Below, piece after piece: positions 6,468 through 13,748 of a stretch of DNA of 20,659 nucleotides. The notes under the pieces are model-generated. The model was not told the origin of the DNA. It worked only from the letters and a program-made list of their open reading frames with translations, and did not search any database. The stretch spans positions 1-20,659 of the forward strand of contig JAXDLT010000087.1 in assembly GCA_034666465.1 (NCBI GenBank). The letters run 5' to 3'. The translations under genes and the position numbers were made by a program. Position 1 is the first letter of the stretch. Each line of letters starts with the position of its first letter. This stretch comes from CF-96 sp028287605. Its GTDB lineage: Bacteria; Chloroflexota; Dormibacteria; Aeolococcales; Aeolococcaceae.

Positions 6468-6983
6468 ATGAGTGCAACCGACGAGCTGCTTCGCCACAAC
6501 GACGACTACGCGCGCAACTTCGACCGGGGCGATCTTCCGCTGCCCCCTGCACGGCACCTCGCGGTGGTCGCGTGCATGGACGCCCGGCTCGACGTCTACC
6601 GCATCCTCGGGCTCGAGCCCGGCGAGTCCCACGTCATCCGCAACGCCGGCGGGGTGGTCTCCGACGACGTCATCCGCTCGCTGGTGATCTCCCAGCGGCT
6701 GCTCGGGACCCGGGAGGTCATCCTCATCCACCACACCGACTGCGGCATGGTCACCTTCACCGACGACGCGGTGAAGGCGAGCATCGAGGCGGAGGTCGGC
6801 ATCCGGCCGCCGTTCGCACTCGAGGCCTTCCCCGACATCGCCGCGGACGTGCGCCAGTCGATCGCCCGCATCGAGGCGTCGCCCTACATCCCGCACCGCG
6901 ACCAGGTGCGCGGCTTCGTCTACCACGTCGAGAGCGGCCGTCTCGAGGAGGTCACCGCCCAGCGTCCCGCGCTGGTCTCCTGA
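6468..6983 (+). CDS. Beta-class carbonic anhydrase (Rv1284-like)
   Basis: A 171-residue beta-carbonic anhydrase, which interconverts carbon dioxide and bicarbonate at a zinc site. It carries CMDARLD (36-42) with Cys36, Asp38 and Arg40, and HHTDCGM (88-94) with His89 and Cys92, the complete Cys-His-Cys zinc set plus the Asp/Arg dyad. The segments RILGLEPGESHVIRNAGG and VIRSLVISQRLLGTRE are nearly the same as I recall for the mycobacterial Rv1284 group, so it belongs to that small cytosolic subclass. ATG 6468 is chosen because GAGGAGG (6452-6458) lies nine bases before it. An in-frame start 12 codons earlier has no such site. It converges with the gluconokinase gene. Confidence 0.95.
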   Translation: MSATDELLRHNDDYARNFDRGDLPLPPARHLAVVACMDARLDVYRILGLEPGESHVIRNAGGVVSDDVIRSLVISQRLLGTREVILIHHTDCGMVTFTDDAVKASIEAEVGIRPPFALEAFPDIAADVRQSIARIEASPYIPHRDQVRGFVYHVESGRLEEVTAQRPALVS

Positions 6984-6997
6984 CCGCGGCGGTCAGG
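6979..6997. terminator. Shared hairpin containing both stop codons (carbonic anhydrase / gluconokinase)
   Basis: CCTGACCGC (6979-6987) and GCGGTCAGG (6989-6997) are perfect inverted copies around one base. The TGA stop of the carbonic anhydrase (6981-6983) lies in the left arm and the complement of the gluconokinase TGA (6993-6995) in the right arm. The two stop codons therefore pair with each other in the stem. It could act as a bidirectional terminator, but no T-run follows. Confidence 0.5.
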
Positions 6998-8591
6998 CGC
7001 CCGGACCGCCGTCGATCTCCACCTCCGAGGTGAGCGCCTCGAGCCGTGACCGATCGGGCGCGCGCCGCCCCGCGTCGACGCGTCGCAGCCGCGCGAAGAC
7101 CGGGGCGAGCGCGTCATGGACCGAGTCGAAGACCGGCCGCAGCTCCGCATACAGGGCGCTCGCCGCGGGGTCGGGGCGTCGCACCTCGGCGACCCCGACC
7201 CCGTCCCCGGCGGCGTCGAGGCCGCCGATCCGGCCCAGCGCCAGCAGCCCCAGCAGCGCCGCGCCGCGGCTCGACCCCTCGGTGCCCGCGGGGAACTCCA
7301 CGTCGACGCCGAGCGCGTCGGTGAGTATCTGCCGCCACAGTGGGCTGCGGGCGAACCCGCCGGTGGCGCGCACCTGGCGCACCTCGGCGCCGGCGGCGCG
7401 GACGCTGTCGAGCACCACCGCCATCTGCAGGCAGACTCCCTCGAGCGCGGCCCGCACCAGGTGCTCGCGGCGGTGCGTGTGGGTGAGCCCGAGGTAGGCG
7501 CCGCGCGCCCAGGCGCTCCAGTGCGGGGCGCGCTCGCCGTAGAGCTGGGGGAGCATGAGCAGGCCACCGCTGCCCGCCGGGGCCTGCTCGGCGAGCGCGA
7601 GCAGGGCGCTCTCGGGGTGCTCGCCCAGGTCGGGGGCCAGCGCCTCGGCGAGCCAGCGCAGCACCACCCCGCCGTTGTTGATGGCGCCGCCCGAGACCCA
7701 GCGATCGCCGGTCAGCGCGTAGCAGAAGAGGTGGCCGGCCTCGTCGATGTGGGGCTGCTCGACGGCGACCCGCACCGCCCCGCTGGTGCCGATCGAGCAG
7801 GCCGCGACCCCCGGGCGCACCGCCCCCACCCCGAGGTTGGCGAGCGGACCGTCGCCGGCGCCCACCACCACCGGGGTGTCGGCGCCCAGCCCCAGCCCGG
7901 CGGCGACCTCCCGGCGCAGGCCGCCGAGCACGGTGGTGGTGGGCACCGGGGCGGGCAGCCGGTCCGCGTCGACGCCCGCCAGCGCCAGCGCCTCGGGGTC
8001 CCAATCGAGCGTGGCCAGCCCGAACAGGCCCATCCCCGACGCGATGGAGTGGTCGACGACCCGCTCGCCGGTGAGCCGCTCGACCACGTACTCCTTGATC
8101 CCCATCCAGCAGCGCGCCGCGTCGATCACCTCGGGGGCGTGCTCGCGTAACCAGATCAGCTTGACCAGCGGTGACATCGGGTGGACGGGGGTGCCCGTGC
8201 GGCGGTGCAGGGCGCGCCCCTGCGGGGTGGCGCGGAGCCGCTCCGCCTCCTCCGCGGCGCGCTCGTCCGCCCAGGTGATCGACGGGGTGAGCGGCCGCCC
8301 GCCCGCGTCGACGGCGAGCAGGCTGTGCATCGCCGAGCTGAGGCAGACGCCGGCGACCGGCGCGCCGCGCTCACCGACCGCCGCGACCACCTCCGCCAGG
8401 CTGCGCATCACCGCGTCGAGGATGGCCTCCGGTGGCTGCACCGCCTCGCCGGGGTTGGGCTCCTCGAGCGGGTGGCCGGCGGCCGCGGTCGCGTGCACCG
8501 TCCCGCCCGCATCGATCGCGGTCACCTTGGTGGCGGTGGTCCCGATGTCGATGCCGAGGACGACCTCGTCGCCGCGACGCCCGGCAGCCAC
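6993..8591 (-). CDS. gntK: Gluconokinase, FGGY family
   Basis: A 532-residue two-domain sugar kinase of the FGGY family, predicted to phosphorylate D-gluconate to 6-phosphogluconate. The first ATPase-fold motif is VVLGIDIGTTATKV (10-23). The following region has SSAMHSLLAVD and ITWADERA, typical of the gluconokinase branch. Domain II has VVVGAGDGPLANLGVGAV, IGTSGAVRV, GGAINNGGVVLRW and the C-terminal ATGGFARSPLWRQILTDALG. It is slightly longer than usual because of a poorly conserved C-terminal tail. The GTG start at 8591 lies three bases after the gntP stop, with no strong ribosome binding site, so coupling to GntP is likely. The neighbouring permease is the main support for gluconate as substrate. 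Other sugars cannot be excluded. Confidence 0.88.
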   Translation of the reverse strand: MAAGRRGDEVVLGIDIGTTATKVTAIDAGGTVHATAAAGHPLEEPNPGEAVQPPEAILDAVMRSLAEVVAAVGERGAPVAGVCLSSAMHSLLAVDAGGRPLTPSITWADERAAEEAERLRATPQGRALHRRTGTPVHPMSPLVKLIWLREHAPEVIDAARCWMGIKEYVVERLTGERVVDHSIASGMGLFGLATLDWDPEALALAGVDADRLPAPVPTTTVLGGLRREVAAGLGLGADTPVVVGAGDGPLANLGVGAVRPGVAACSIGTSGAVRVAVEQPHIDEAGHLFCYALTGDRWVSGGAINNGGVVLRWLAEALAPDLGEHPESALLALAEQAPAGSGGLLMLPQLYGERAPHWSAWARGAYLGLTHTHRREHLVRAALEGVCLQMAVVLDSVRAAGAEVRQVRATGGFARSPLWRQILTDALGVDVEFPAGTEGSSRGAALLGLLALGRIGGLDAAGDGVGVAEVRRPDPAASALYAELRPVFDSVHDALAPVFARLRRVDAGRRAPDRSRLEALTSEVEIDGGPGA

Positions 8592-8594
8592 CGG

Positions 8595-10004
8595 TCAGAC
8601 CACCGTGCCGAGGCCGAGCACGCAGACCAGGCCGACCACCGAGATCAGCGTCTCCATCGCCGACCAGGTCGTGAAGGTGTCACGGACGGTCATGCCGAAG
8701 TACTGGTTGATCAGCCAGAAGCCGGCGTCGTTCACGTGGGACAGGAAGAGCGAGCCGGTGCCGATGGCGAGCGCCACCAGGGCGCGGTTGGCGCTGGGGC
8801 TGGCCGCGACCACCGGGGCGATGATCCCCGCCGCGGTCACCGTCGCCACCGTCGCCGAGCCGGTGGCGAGGCGGATCAGCACCGCCACCAGCCAGGCCAG
8901 CAGCAGCAGCGAGACGCTGGTGTGCTGCGCCGCGCTGGCGAGCGCGCCGCCGATGCCGCTGTCGATGAGCACCTGTTTGAAGCCGCCGCCGGAGCCGATG
9001 ATGAGCAGGATCGACGCCGCCGGCGCCAGGCTGTCGCCGAGCAGGGTGCCGAGGCGGCGGCGGTCGACCCCGCGGGCGATGCCGAAGGTGTACAGGGCGA
9101 CGAGCACGGCGATGAGCAGCGCGACGATCGGCTCGCCGATGAAGTCGCACCACCGGCGGGTGGGATCCGTGGCACCGAGGCGGAGGTCGGCGACGGTGCG
9201 CACCAGCATCAGCGCCACCGGCAGCAGGATGGTGGCGAGGGTCACTCCGAACCCGGGCGGGTTCTCGACGCGGGTCTCGCGGGTCACCTGCTCGACCAGC
9301 CGCTGGGGCGGCCGCGCCACCGCCCAGCGCGACGCCAGCAGCGCGAAGAGCGGCCCGGAGATCAACACCGTGGGGACGGCGACGATCAGCCCGTAGAGGA
9401 GGGTGGTGCCCAGGCTCGCCCTGAGCGCGGCGATGGCGATCAGCGGCCCGGGGTGCGGGGGCACCAGGCCGTGGAGCACCGACAGCCCGGCCAGGGCGGG
9501 AAGGCCGACGAGCAGGTGGGTGTCGTGACCCCCCGGGTCGGGACCCGCCGCCTCGAGGCGCCGTGCCACCGTGAAGATCACCGGGATCAGCAGCACCACG
9601 CCGATCTCGAAGAAGAGCGGGATGCCGATGATCATCGCGATCAGCGCCATCGTCCAGGGCGCCAGCCGCCTGCCGCTGCGGCTCACCAGCACCTCGGCGA
9701 TGCGGTCGGCTCCGCCGCTGTTGGCGAGCAGCCTGCCGAGCATGGTGCCCAGCGCCAGCACCACCCCCACGTTGCCGAGCACCGCGCCCACGCCGCTCTC
9801 GAAGGAGGCCGCCACCGCGTTCGGCGCCTCTCCCGCGGCCAGGCCCATGAGCAGCGAGCCGACCATCAGCGCGGGGAAGGCGTGGAGGCCGGCCCGCACC
9901 ACCAGGAGCACCACCAGCGCCACCGCCGCCGCGGCGCAGAGGATGAGCCGGGTATCGTGGGCGGTCCATGCGGACGCCGCCGCCGCCGCGGCCACCAGGG
10001 TCAT
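8595..10004 (-). CDS. gntP: Gluconate:H+ symporter, GntP family
   Basis: A 469-residue permease with about 12-14 hydrophobic segments. Family features include LVVRAGLHAFPALMVGSLLMGLAAG near the N-terminus, GNVGVVLALGTMLGRLLANSGGADRIA (about 75-102), LIAMIIGIPLFFEIGVVLLIPVIF, GLVPPHPGPLIAIA, the C-terminal RLATGSATVATVTAAGII and SHVNDAGFWLINQYFGMTV. These are the conserved blocks of the GntP/ion transporter family for gluconate and related sugar acids. ATG 10004 has GGAGGAGGG about seven bases before it. The frame is open for a further 357 codons upstream, but that is antisense to the UPF0104 gene. First gene of a two-gene gluconate operon with the kinase three bases downstream. Confidence 0.92.
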   Translation of the reverse strand: MTLVAAAAAASAWTAHDTRLILCAAAAVALVVLLVVRAGLHAFPALMVGSLLMGLAAGEAPNAVAASFESGVGAVLGNVGVVLALGTMLGRLLANSGGADRIAEVLVSRSGRRLAPWTMALIAMIIGIPLFFEIGVVLLIPVIFTVARRLEAAGPDPGGHDTHLLVGLPALAGLSVLHGLVPPHPGPLIAIAALRASLGTTLLYGLIVAVPTVLISGPLFALLASRWAVARPPQRLVEQVTRETRVENPPGFGVTLATILLPVALMLVRTVADLRLGATDPTRRWCDFIGEPIVALLIAVLVALYTFGIARGVDRRRLGTLLGDSLAPAASILLIIGSGGGFKQVLIDSGIGGALASAAQHTSVSLLLLAWLVAVLIRLATGSATVATVTAAGIIAPVVAASPSANRALVALAIGTGSLFLSHVNDAGFWLINQYFGMTVRDTFTTWSAMETLISVVGLVCVLGLGTVV

Positions 10005-10095
10005 GCTCGGCCCTCCTCCCCGCGGAGCATCGCCCCCAGTCTGATCCAGCCGCTCCCCGCGCGCATGCCGCGAACCGGTCGCAGGTCTCAGGCTC

Positions 10096-10113
10096 TCTGC
10101 GCTCACGCGCAGA
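10096..10113. promoter_or_regulatory. Hairpin/operator-like palindrome upstream of gntP
   Basis: TCTGCGC (10096-10102) and GCGCAGA (10107-10113) form a perfect inverted repeat with a TCAC centre, 91 bases upstream of the gntP start in the 223-base divergent region. It could bind a GntR-type or other dimeric regulator or form an RNA hairpin in the gntP leader. No regulator gene is adjacent. Confidence 0.25.
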
Positions 10114-10215
10114 AAGGAAGGAGACTCCCCCAGGCCATCAGCACCTGGATCGTGAGTCTTCCCTCTTAAGCACTTGTTGGAGACGTGTTCGTCGCGGGGC
10201 GCCCGGTTCCCGTGC

Positions 10216-10221
10216 TCTACT
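10216..10221 (+). promoter_or_regulatory. Weak -10-like TCTACT before the UPF0104 gene
   Basis: TCTACT ends six bases before the GTG at 10228, the spacing seen at leaderless starts elsewhere in the window, but its second base does not fit TANNNT. Confidence 0.2.
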
Positions 10222-10227
10222 GAGGCG

Positions 10228-11223
10228 GTGCTGTGGACGGCGTCCGGCGCACGACCGAGCGGGCCGGCGCTGTCGACGCCTGCCGTGCTCCGCCGCATCG
10301 CCCGCTCGCCGCTGCTGCGGGTCGCCGGCACGGTCGCGGGCATGGTGCTGCTCGCTCGCTGCGTCGACCTGCGCAGCGCCGCGATCACCCTGAGCGGGGC
10401 GAACCGTCTCTGGCTCGCCGCCGGGGCGGCGCTGGCCGCAGCCGCGTTCCTCACCGCCATCCTCGAGTGGGGGGTGTGGCTCCGTGCCTCCAGCCGGCGG
10501 GTCACCTGGGGGATGGTGTCGTCCTGGCAGGCGCAGTCGGTCTTCCTCGGCTCGCTGCTGCCCACCGGCGCCGGCGGTGACGCGCTGCGCGCCGTCGAGG
10601 CGGTGCGCGCCACCGGCTGCGGCCGCGGCCTCGCCTCGCTGGTCGGGAGCCGCCTGGCCGGGGCGACGGGCATGGCCGCCTGGGGGGTCGCCGGCGCGCT
10701 GGCGCTGGGCGTCGGCGGGGTGGGCGCGGTGGCGCTGGTCGCCGCGGTGGCCTGGGCCGCGCTGCTCGCCGCCGCCTGGGCGGCGGCCCTCTGCGCGGCG
10801 CCGACGGTGCGCCGCATGGGCGGGCACCGGCGCCGCCCGGTGCGCCGCCTCGCTGCCCTGCTGCACCCGCTCACCGAGGCGATGTCCTGGTACCGCGGGC
10901 GCGGCGGCGTGGTCGGCGCCTCGCTGGCCGCGGGTGCGGCCGGCTGGGGGCTGCACCTGCTCAGCCTGCAGGCGCTGGGACGCGCCGTCGGCATCGACGT
11001 CTCGCCGGCGGTCTTCGCGCTCCTGGTCCCGGTGGCGCTGCTGGCGACCCTGCTGCCGGTCACCGTGAACGGCATGGGGGTGCGCGAGGGGATGCTGGTG
11101 GCGATGCTCGCGCGCTACGGCGTCGACGCCCACCGCGCCGCCGTGCTCGCGGTGCTCGCCGACCTGCAGGCACTCCCCGTCGCCCTGGTGGGCGCGGGCC
11201 TGTGGCTCTCGCGCCGTCGGTGA
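10228..11223 (+). CDS. LPG-synthase-like transmembrane protein (UPF0104 / flippase-like)
   Basis: A 331-residue membrane protein with about seven or eight hydrophobic segments. The family includes the flippase-like membrane domain of lysylphosphatidylglycerol synthase (MprF). Diagnostic motifs are SVFLGSLLPTGAGGDALRAVEAV (about 104-126) and VNGMGVREGM with GVREG at 284-288. There is no aminoacyl-transfer domain, so it is the stand-alone membrane type, probably involved in lipid handling or flipping. The start is uncertain: a TTG at 10174 extends the frame by 18 codons without support. GTG 10228 has GAGG only two bases before it and a -10-like hexamer six bases before it, so a leaderless start is possible. 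It diverges from gntP. Confidence 0.8.
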   Translation: MLWTASGARPSGPALSTPAVLRRIARSPLLRVAGTVAGMVLLARCVDLRSAAITLSGANRLWLAAGAALAAAAFLTAILEWGVWLRASSRRVTWGMVSSWQAQSVFLGSLLPTGAGGDALRAVEAVRATGCGRGLASLVGSRLAGATGMAAWGVAGALALGVGGVGAVALVAAVAWAALLAAAWAAALCAAPTVRRMGGHRRRPVRRLAALLHPLTEAMSWYRGRGGVVGASLAAGAAGWGLHLLSLQALGRAVGIDVSPAVFALLVPVALLATLLPVTVNGMGVREGMLVAMLARYGVDAHRAAVLAVLADLQALPVALVGAGLWLSRRR

Positions 11224-11240
11224 CTCCAGCTCACGCGGTC

Positions 11241-11268
11241 CTGACGGTCGGGAGACCGCTGCTATCCT
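11241..11268 (+). promoter_or_regulatory. Promoter candidate for the DUF2934 gene
   Basis: CTGACG (11241-11246) and TATCCT (11263-11268) are separated by 16 bases and each matches four of six consensus positions. They lie 52 bases before the DUF2934 start. A five-pair hairpin with a GGGA loop (11245-11258) overlaps the spacer. Confidence 0.35.
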
Positions 11269-11319
11269 TCGGGTCTCGCACGACGGTCGGGCTGGGATAG
11301 GGCGAAACGAGGTGGCGCG

Positions 11320-11601
11320 ATGAACACGGCGATCGAGGACCGGATCCGGAACCGCGCGTACGAGCTCTGGGAGGCGGAGGGCCGGCCCGAGGGTCGCGAG
11401 GTCGACCACTGGCTGCGGGCCGCGCAGGAGGTCTCCGGGGAGGTCACCGCCGAGACCTCCGTGGTGGGCACGTCGGTGGCCCGGCGACCGCGCACGCCGC
11501 GCACCGCGACCACCGCCGCGAGCCCCGCCCCCCGCACCCCGGCCGCAGCCACGGCCCGCAGCCGCAGCCGCGCCTCGAAGGGGACCGCGCCGCTCTCCTG
11601 A
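11320..11601 (+). CDS. DUF2934 protein with a basic low-complexity tail
   Basis: A 93-residue protein. Residues 4-36 (EDRIRNRAYELWEAEGRPEG...DHWLRAAQEV) match the short helical DUF2934 domain, whose function is unknown to me. Residues about 50-90 are almost only Ala, Thr, Pro, Arg and Ser (RRPRTPRTATTAASPAPRTP and similar), strongly basic and probably disordered, which resembles the tails of bacterial histone-like proteins. Nucleic-acid binding is possible but is inference. ATG 11320 has GAGG (11309-11312) seven bases before it and a plausible promoter upstream. It converges with the GNAT gene over a shared hairpin. Confidence 0.8.
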   Translation: MNTAIEDRIRNRAYELWEAEGRPEGREVDHWLRAAQEVSGEVTAETSVVGTSVARRPRTPRTATTAASPAPRTPAAATARSRSRASKGTAPLS

Positions 11602-11634
11602 GCCCCGGGCGGTGGTCCCGGTGCCCGAGGCTCA
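11599..11634. terminator. Shared hairpin containing both stop codons (DUF2934 / GNAT)
   Basis: Bases 11599-11610 pair with 11623-11634 (12 positions, one mismatch) around a 12-base loop. The base of the stem is formed by the DUF2934 stop TGA (11599-11601) and the complement of the GNAT stop TGA (11632-11634). This is the same layout as the hairpin at 6979-6997. No T-run follows on either strand. Confidence 0.5.
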
Positions 11635-12189
11635 GCCCGCCGCCGGCGGCTGATCGCGCTCCAGCACCCAGATCATCGCCCGTCCCGTCTCGGCCGGCGC
11701 CCGGACGGCGTCGTCCTCCACCCGGTCGAGGCGGAACCCGAGGCGGCGTGCCACGCCCGCGCTGGGCACGTTGCCGGCGTCGCAGCGGATCTCCACCCGG
11801 GTGACGTCGGGGATGGCGAGCGCGGTGCGGGCGAGCGCTCCCGCCGCCGCGGTGGCGAGGCCGCGGCGGGTGTGCGCCGCGTGCACCCAGTAGCCGATCT
11901 CCAGCACGCTTCGACCGCGGCGCCGGCGGAGCCCACAGCCGCCGAGGATGGCGCGCCCGCGGGGCTCGCGGACGGCGTAGTTGAAGTCGGTGCCGGCGTC
12001 GAAGCCCTCGCTGCTGCGCGCGACGAAGCCGTCCATGCTCGCCAGGGTCGGCGGGGCGGCGGCCCAGGCCATCCAGGGACGGAGGTGGTCGAGGCTCTCG
12101 CTCACCGCGGCGAGCAGCGCGGCCGCGTCCCCGGCCCGCCAGCGCTCCAGCACCACGGCGTCCGCGTCGATGCGGAGCCCGGGGCGCAT
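11632..12189 (-). CDS. GNAT N-acetyltransferase (RimJ/RimL type)
   Basis: A 185-residue acetyl-CoA-dependent acetyltransferase. The order ADAVVLERWRAGDAAALLAAVSESLDHLRPWMAW, then ILGGCGLR, IGYWVHAAHTRRGLATAA (motif A, acetyl-CoA pyrophosphate loop with RRGLA), VTRVEIRCDAGNVPSAGVARRLGFRLD is characteristic of the RimJ/RimL group that acetylates protein N-termini or small amines. The ATG shares its A with the TGA of the preceding 67-codon gene (TGATG), so it is the third coupled gene of an operon with a COG4280 membrane protein. The acceptor substrate is unknown. Confidence 0.88.
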   Translation of the reverse strand: MRPGLRIDADAVVLERWRAGDAAALLAAVSESLDHLRPWMAWAAAPPTLASMDGFVARSSEGFDAGTDFNYAVREPRGRAILGGCGLRRRRGRSVLEIGYWVHAAHTRRGLATAAAGALARTALAIPDVTRVEIRCDAGNVPSAGVARRLGFRLDRVEDDAVRAPAETGRAMIWVLERDQPPAAG

Positions 12190-12392
12190 CAGCCCCGGGT
12201 CAGGCTGCGCCGGAGGCTGACCCCGGTGATCACCACCACCACCAGCGGCAGCAGCCACCAGGCGGGGAGATGGGCGCGGAGCAGCAGCCAGGTGCCGACG
12301 AACCCGGCGGCCACGGCGGCCGCCACCGTCCAGTCGTCGCCGATCACGAAGCCGTACCAGAAGCGCAGGAAGCCGCGCAGCGCGGCGATCAC
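12189..12392 (-). CDS. Small membrane protein (67 residues)
   Basis: GTG at 12392-12390 overlaps the stop of the COG4280 gene as GTGA, and the TGA at 12191-12189 overlaps the next ATG as TGATG, so it is coupled on both sides. The 67-residue product begins with RGFLRFWYGFVIGDDWTVA (6-24), then two hydrophobic helices (about 23-38 and 45-58) and a basic end (SLRRSLTRG). The FWYxFxxGDDW block resembles small proteins I recall beside COG4280 genes in actinobacteria, so it is probably a partner subunit. The longer frame upstream is the shadow of the COG4280 gene. Function unknown. Confidence 0.7.
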   Translation of the reverse strand: MIAALRGFLRFWYGFVIGDDWTVAAAVAAGFVGTWLLLRAHLPAWWLLPLVVVVITGVSLRRSLTRG

Positions 12393-13147
12393 GAGCGCCG
12401 CATCGCCGGCACCTGTGCCTGCGCCTCCGCACCCCGCGCCTGCGCCCGCCGGCGCAGCGCCAGCGTGTAGACCGCCGCCATCGCCGCGTAGAGCAGCAGC
12501 AGCCAGAGGATGGCGGCGTCGCTGCCCGGCCACTCCACCCCCAGCCCCTCGGCGCCCCAGAAGGTGCCAAAGCTGGTCAGCAGCAGCCCGACCATCAGCT
12601 GGAGCACGCTGCGGGGGATCCGCCGCACCCAGGCCTGGGAGGCGGCGGCGACGGCGCCGACCAGCACCACCGCGGAGACCGCCCCGGCGATGGCGGGCGT
12701 GAACGCGTTCGCGGTGGCGCCGAAGGTGACGGCGATGAAGGCCACCTCCAGCCCCTCGAGGAGCACGCCCTTGAAGGCGAGGACGAAGGCGGTCCAGTCG
12801 ATCTGCCCGGGCACCGGCGGCGGCTCGTCCTCGAGGTGCACGCCGCCGGAGTAGCCGGCGAGGCCGTTGGCGCTGACCCGCCGGATCCCCTTGCGCAGCC
12901 ACTGCAGGCCGAAGACCAGGAGCAGGCCGCCGACCACCAGCCGGAGCGAGCCGATCGGCACCACGGTGAGGGCGCGGCCGAGGGCGACCACCACCACCGC
13001 CAGCACCGCCATGCCCCCGGCGGCGCCGAGCAGGGTCGAGCGCCAGCCGCGGGCGGCGCCGACGCCGATGACGATCACCGCCATCTCGATCGCCTCCACC
13101 ACCGAGGCGAGGAATGCGGGCGCGAACACCGCGCCGGGATTCACCAT
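12389..13147 (-). CDS. COG4280 family membrane protein (transporter-like)
   Basis: A 252-residue membrane protein with six or seven hydrophobic segments in two similar halves. Each half opens with an acidic helix motif: Glu18-Ala-Ile-Glu21 in FLASVVEAIEMAVIVIGVG and Glu131-Gly-Leu-Glu134 in FKGVLLEGLEVAFIAVTFG. Paired E-x-x-E helices recall Ftr1-type iron permeases and the GDT1/LysE-like cation exporters, so metal or cation transport is plausible but is inference. A loop with EDEPPPVPGQIDW separates the halves. ATG 13147 is chosen because TACGCT lies six bases before it (leaderless type) and homology starts there. It is first in a three-gene overlapping operon. Confidence 0.78.
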   Translation of the reverse strand: MVNPGAVFAPAFLASVVEAIEMAVIVIGVGAARGWRSTLLGAAGGMAVLAVVVVALGRALTVVPIGSLRLVVGGLLLVFGLQWLRKGIRRVSANGLAGYSGGVHLEDEPPPVPGQIDWTAFVLAFKGVLLEGLEVAFIAVTFGATANAFTPAIAGAVSAVVLVGAVAAASQAWVRRIPRSVLQLMVGLLLTSFGTFWGAEGLGVEWPGSDAAILWLLLLYAAMAAVYTLALRRRAQARGAEAQAQVPAMRRS

Positions 13148-13153
13148 GCGCTC

Positions 13154-13159
13154 AGCGTA
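13154..13159 (-). promoter_or_regulatory. -10 element TACGCT, leaderless start of the COG4280 gene
   Basis: On the minus strand TACGCT is followed by GAGCGC and the ATG at 13147. This matches TANNNT at a six-base distance. No Shine-Dalgarno sequence is present. Confidence 0.45.
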
Positions 13160-13198
13160 CGACGTCGGGGCGGAGGCCGGACTCCGGTACACCCCGTC

Positions 13199-13204
13199 TA
13201 TCGT
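13199..13204 (+). promoter_or_regulatory. Possible -10 (TATCGT) for the DUF1360 gene
   Basis: TATCGT lies ten bases before the ATG at 13215, in the 67-base divergent region. The expected transcript would have a leader of only a few bases. No ribosome binding site is visible. Confidence 0.35.
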
Positions 13205-13214
13205 GGACGGCAGC

Positions 13215-13730
13215 ATGAGCACCGTCGCCGAGCGCACCCGCCAGGAGGTCGACGCCTACACCGAGGAGGCGGCCGACGAGCGTCCGATCGCGGGCTACAC
13301 CGCGGTCGGCACCGCGTACCTGGCGGCGGTCGCGGCGGCGGCGGCGGTGACCCGGCGGCGCGGCTGCCGGCTGCCGGAGCGGGTCGACCCCGCCGACATC
13401 GTGCTCATCGGGGTGGCCACGCACAAGCTCAGCAGGATCCTCAGCAAGGCGGGGGTGACCAGCCCGCTGCGGGTCCCCTTCACGCGCTTCCAGGGACGCT
13501 CCGGCCCTGCGGAGCTGAAGGAGGAGGTGCGGGGCACCGGGGTGCAGCGGGCGGTCGCCGAGCTCGCCACCTGTCCCTTCTGCCTGGGCCAGTGGGTGGC
13601 CACCGGCTTCGCCGTCGGGCTGGTGAACGCGCCCCGCGCGACTCGGCTGGTGGCCTCGGTGTTCGCGGCGCTGACCGTCTCCGACTTCCTCCACCTCGGC
13701 TACGCCACCTGCGAGCGGATCGCGGAGTGA
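13215..13730 (+). CDS. DUF1360 domain protein
   Basis: A 171-residue membrane-associated protein. A first hydrophobic segment (about 27-45) is followed by VDPADIVLIGVATHKLSRILSKAGVTSPLRVPFTRF (58-93), the conserved core of DUF1360, then ELATCPFCLGQWVATGF with a Cys-x-x-Cys pair and a second hydrophobic stretch ending in SDFLHLGYA. The family is widespread (a Bacillus sporulation-related member is known) but its biochemical role is not known to me. An in-frame GTG 12 bases upstream is an alternative start. It diverges from the COG4280 gene and converges with the patatin gene. Confidence 0.82.
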   Translation: MSTVAERTRQEVDAYTEEAADERPIAGYTAVGTAYLAAVAAAAAVTRRRGCRLPERVDPADIVLIGVATHKLSRILSKAGVTSPLRVPFTRFQGRSGPAELKEEVRGTGVQRAVAELATCPFCLGQWVATGFAVGLVNAPRATRLVASVFAALTVSDFLHLGYATCERIAE

Positions 13731-13748
13731 GCCGGGGCGGCTGAGCCG

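Noticed and set aside
8181..10169. 662-codon plus-strand frame across gntK and gntP
   Set aside because: It is highly charged and repetitive in Gly, His, Asp, Arg and Glu with no domain, exactly opposite two genes with full family motifs, so it is a GC-skew artefact.
10005..11075. Minus-strand frame upstream of gntP running 357 codons
   Set aside because: It is antisense to the UPF0104 membrane gene, has Ser/Ala/Pro/Arg-rich composition, and the conserved GntP sequence starts at 10004 after a clear GGAGGAGGG.
10138..11409. 423-codon minus-strand frame across the UPF0104 gene and the DUF2934 start
   Set aside because: It has the same Gln/Arg/Gly/Glu-rich shadow composition and lies opposite a gene with GVREG and other motifs. 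It has no ribosome binding site.
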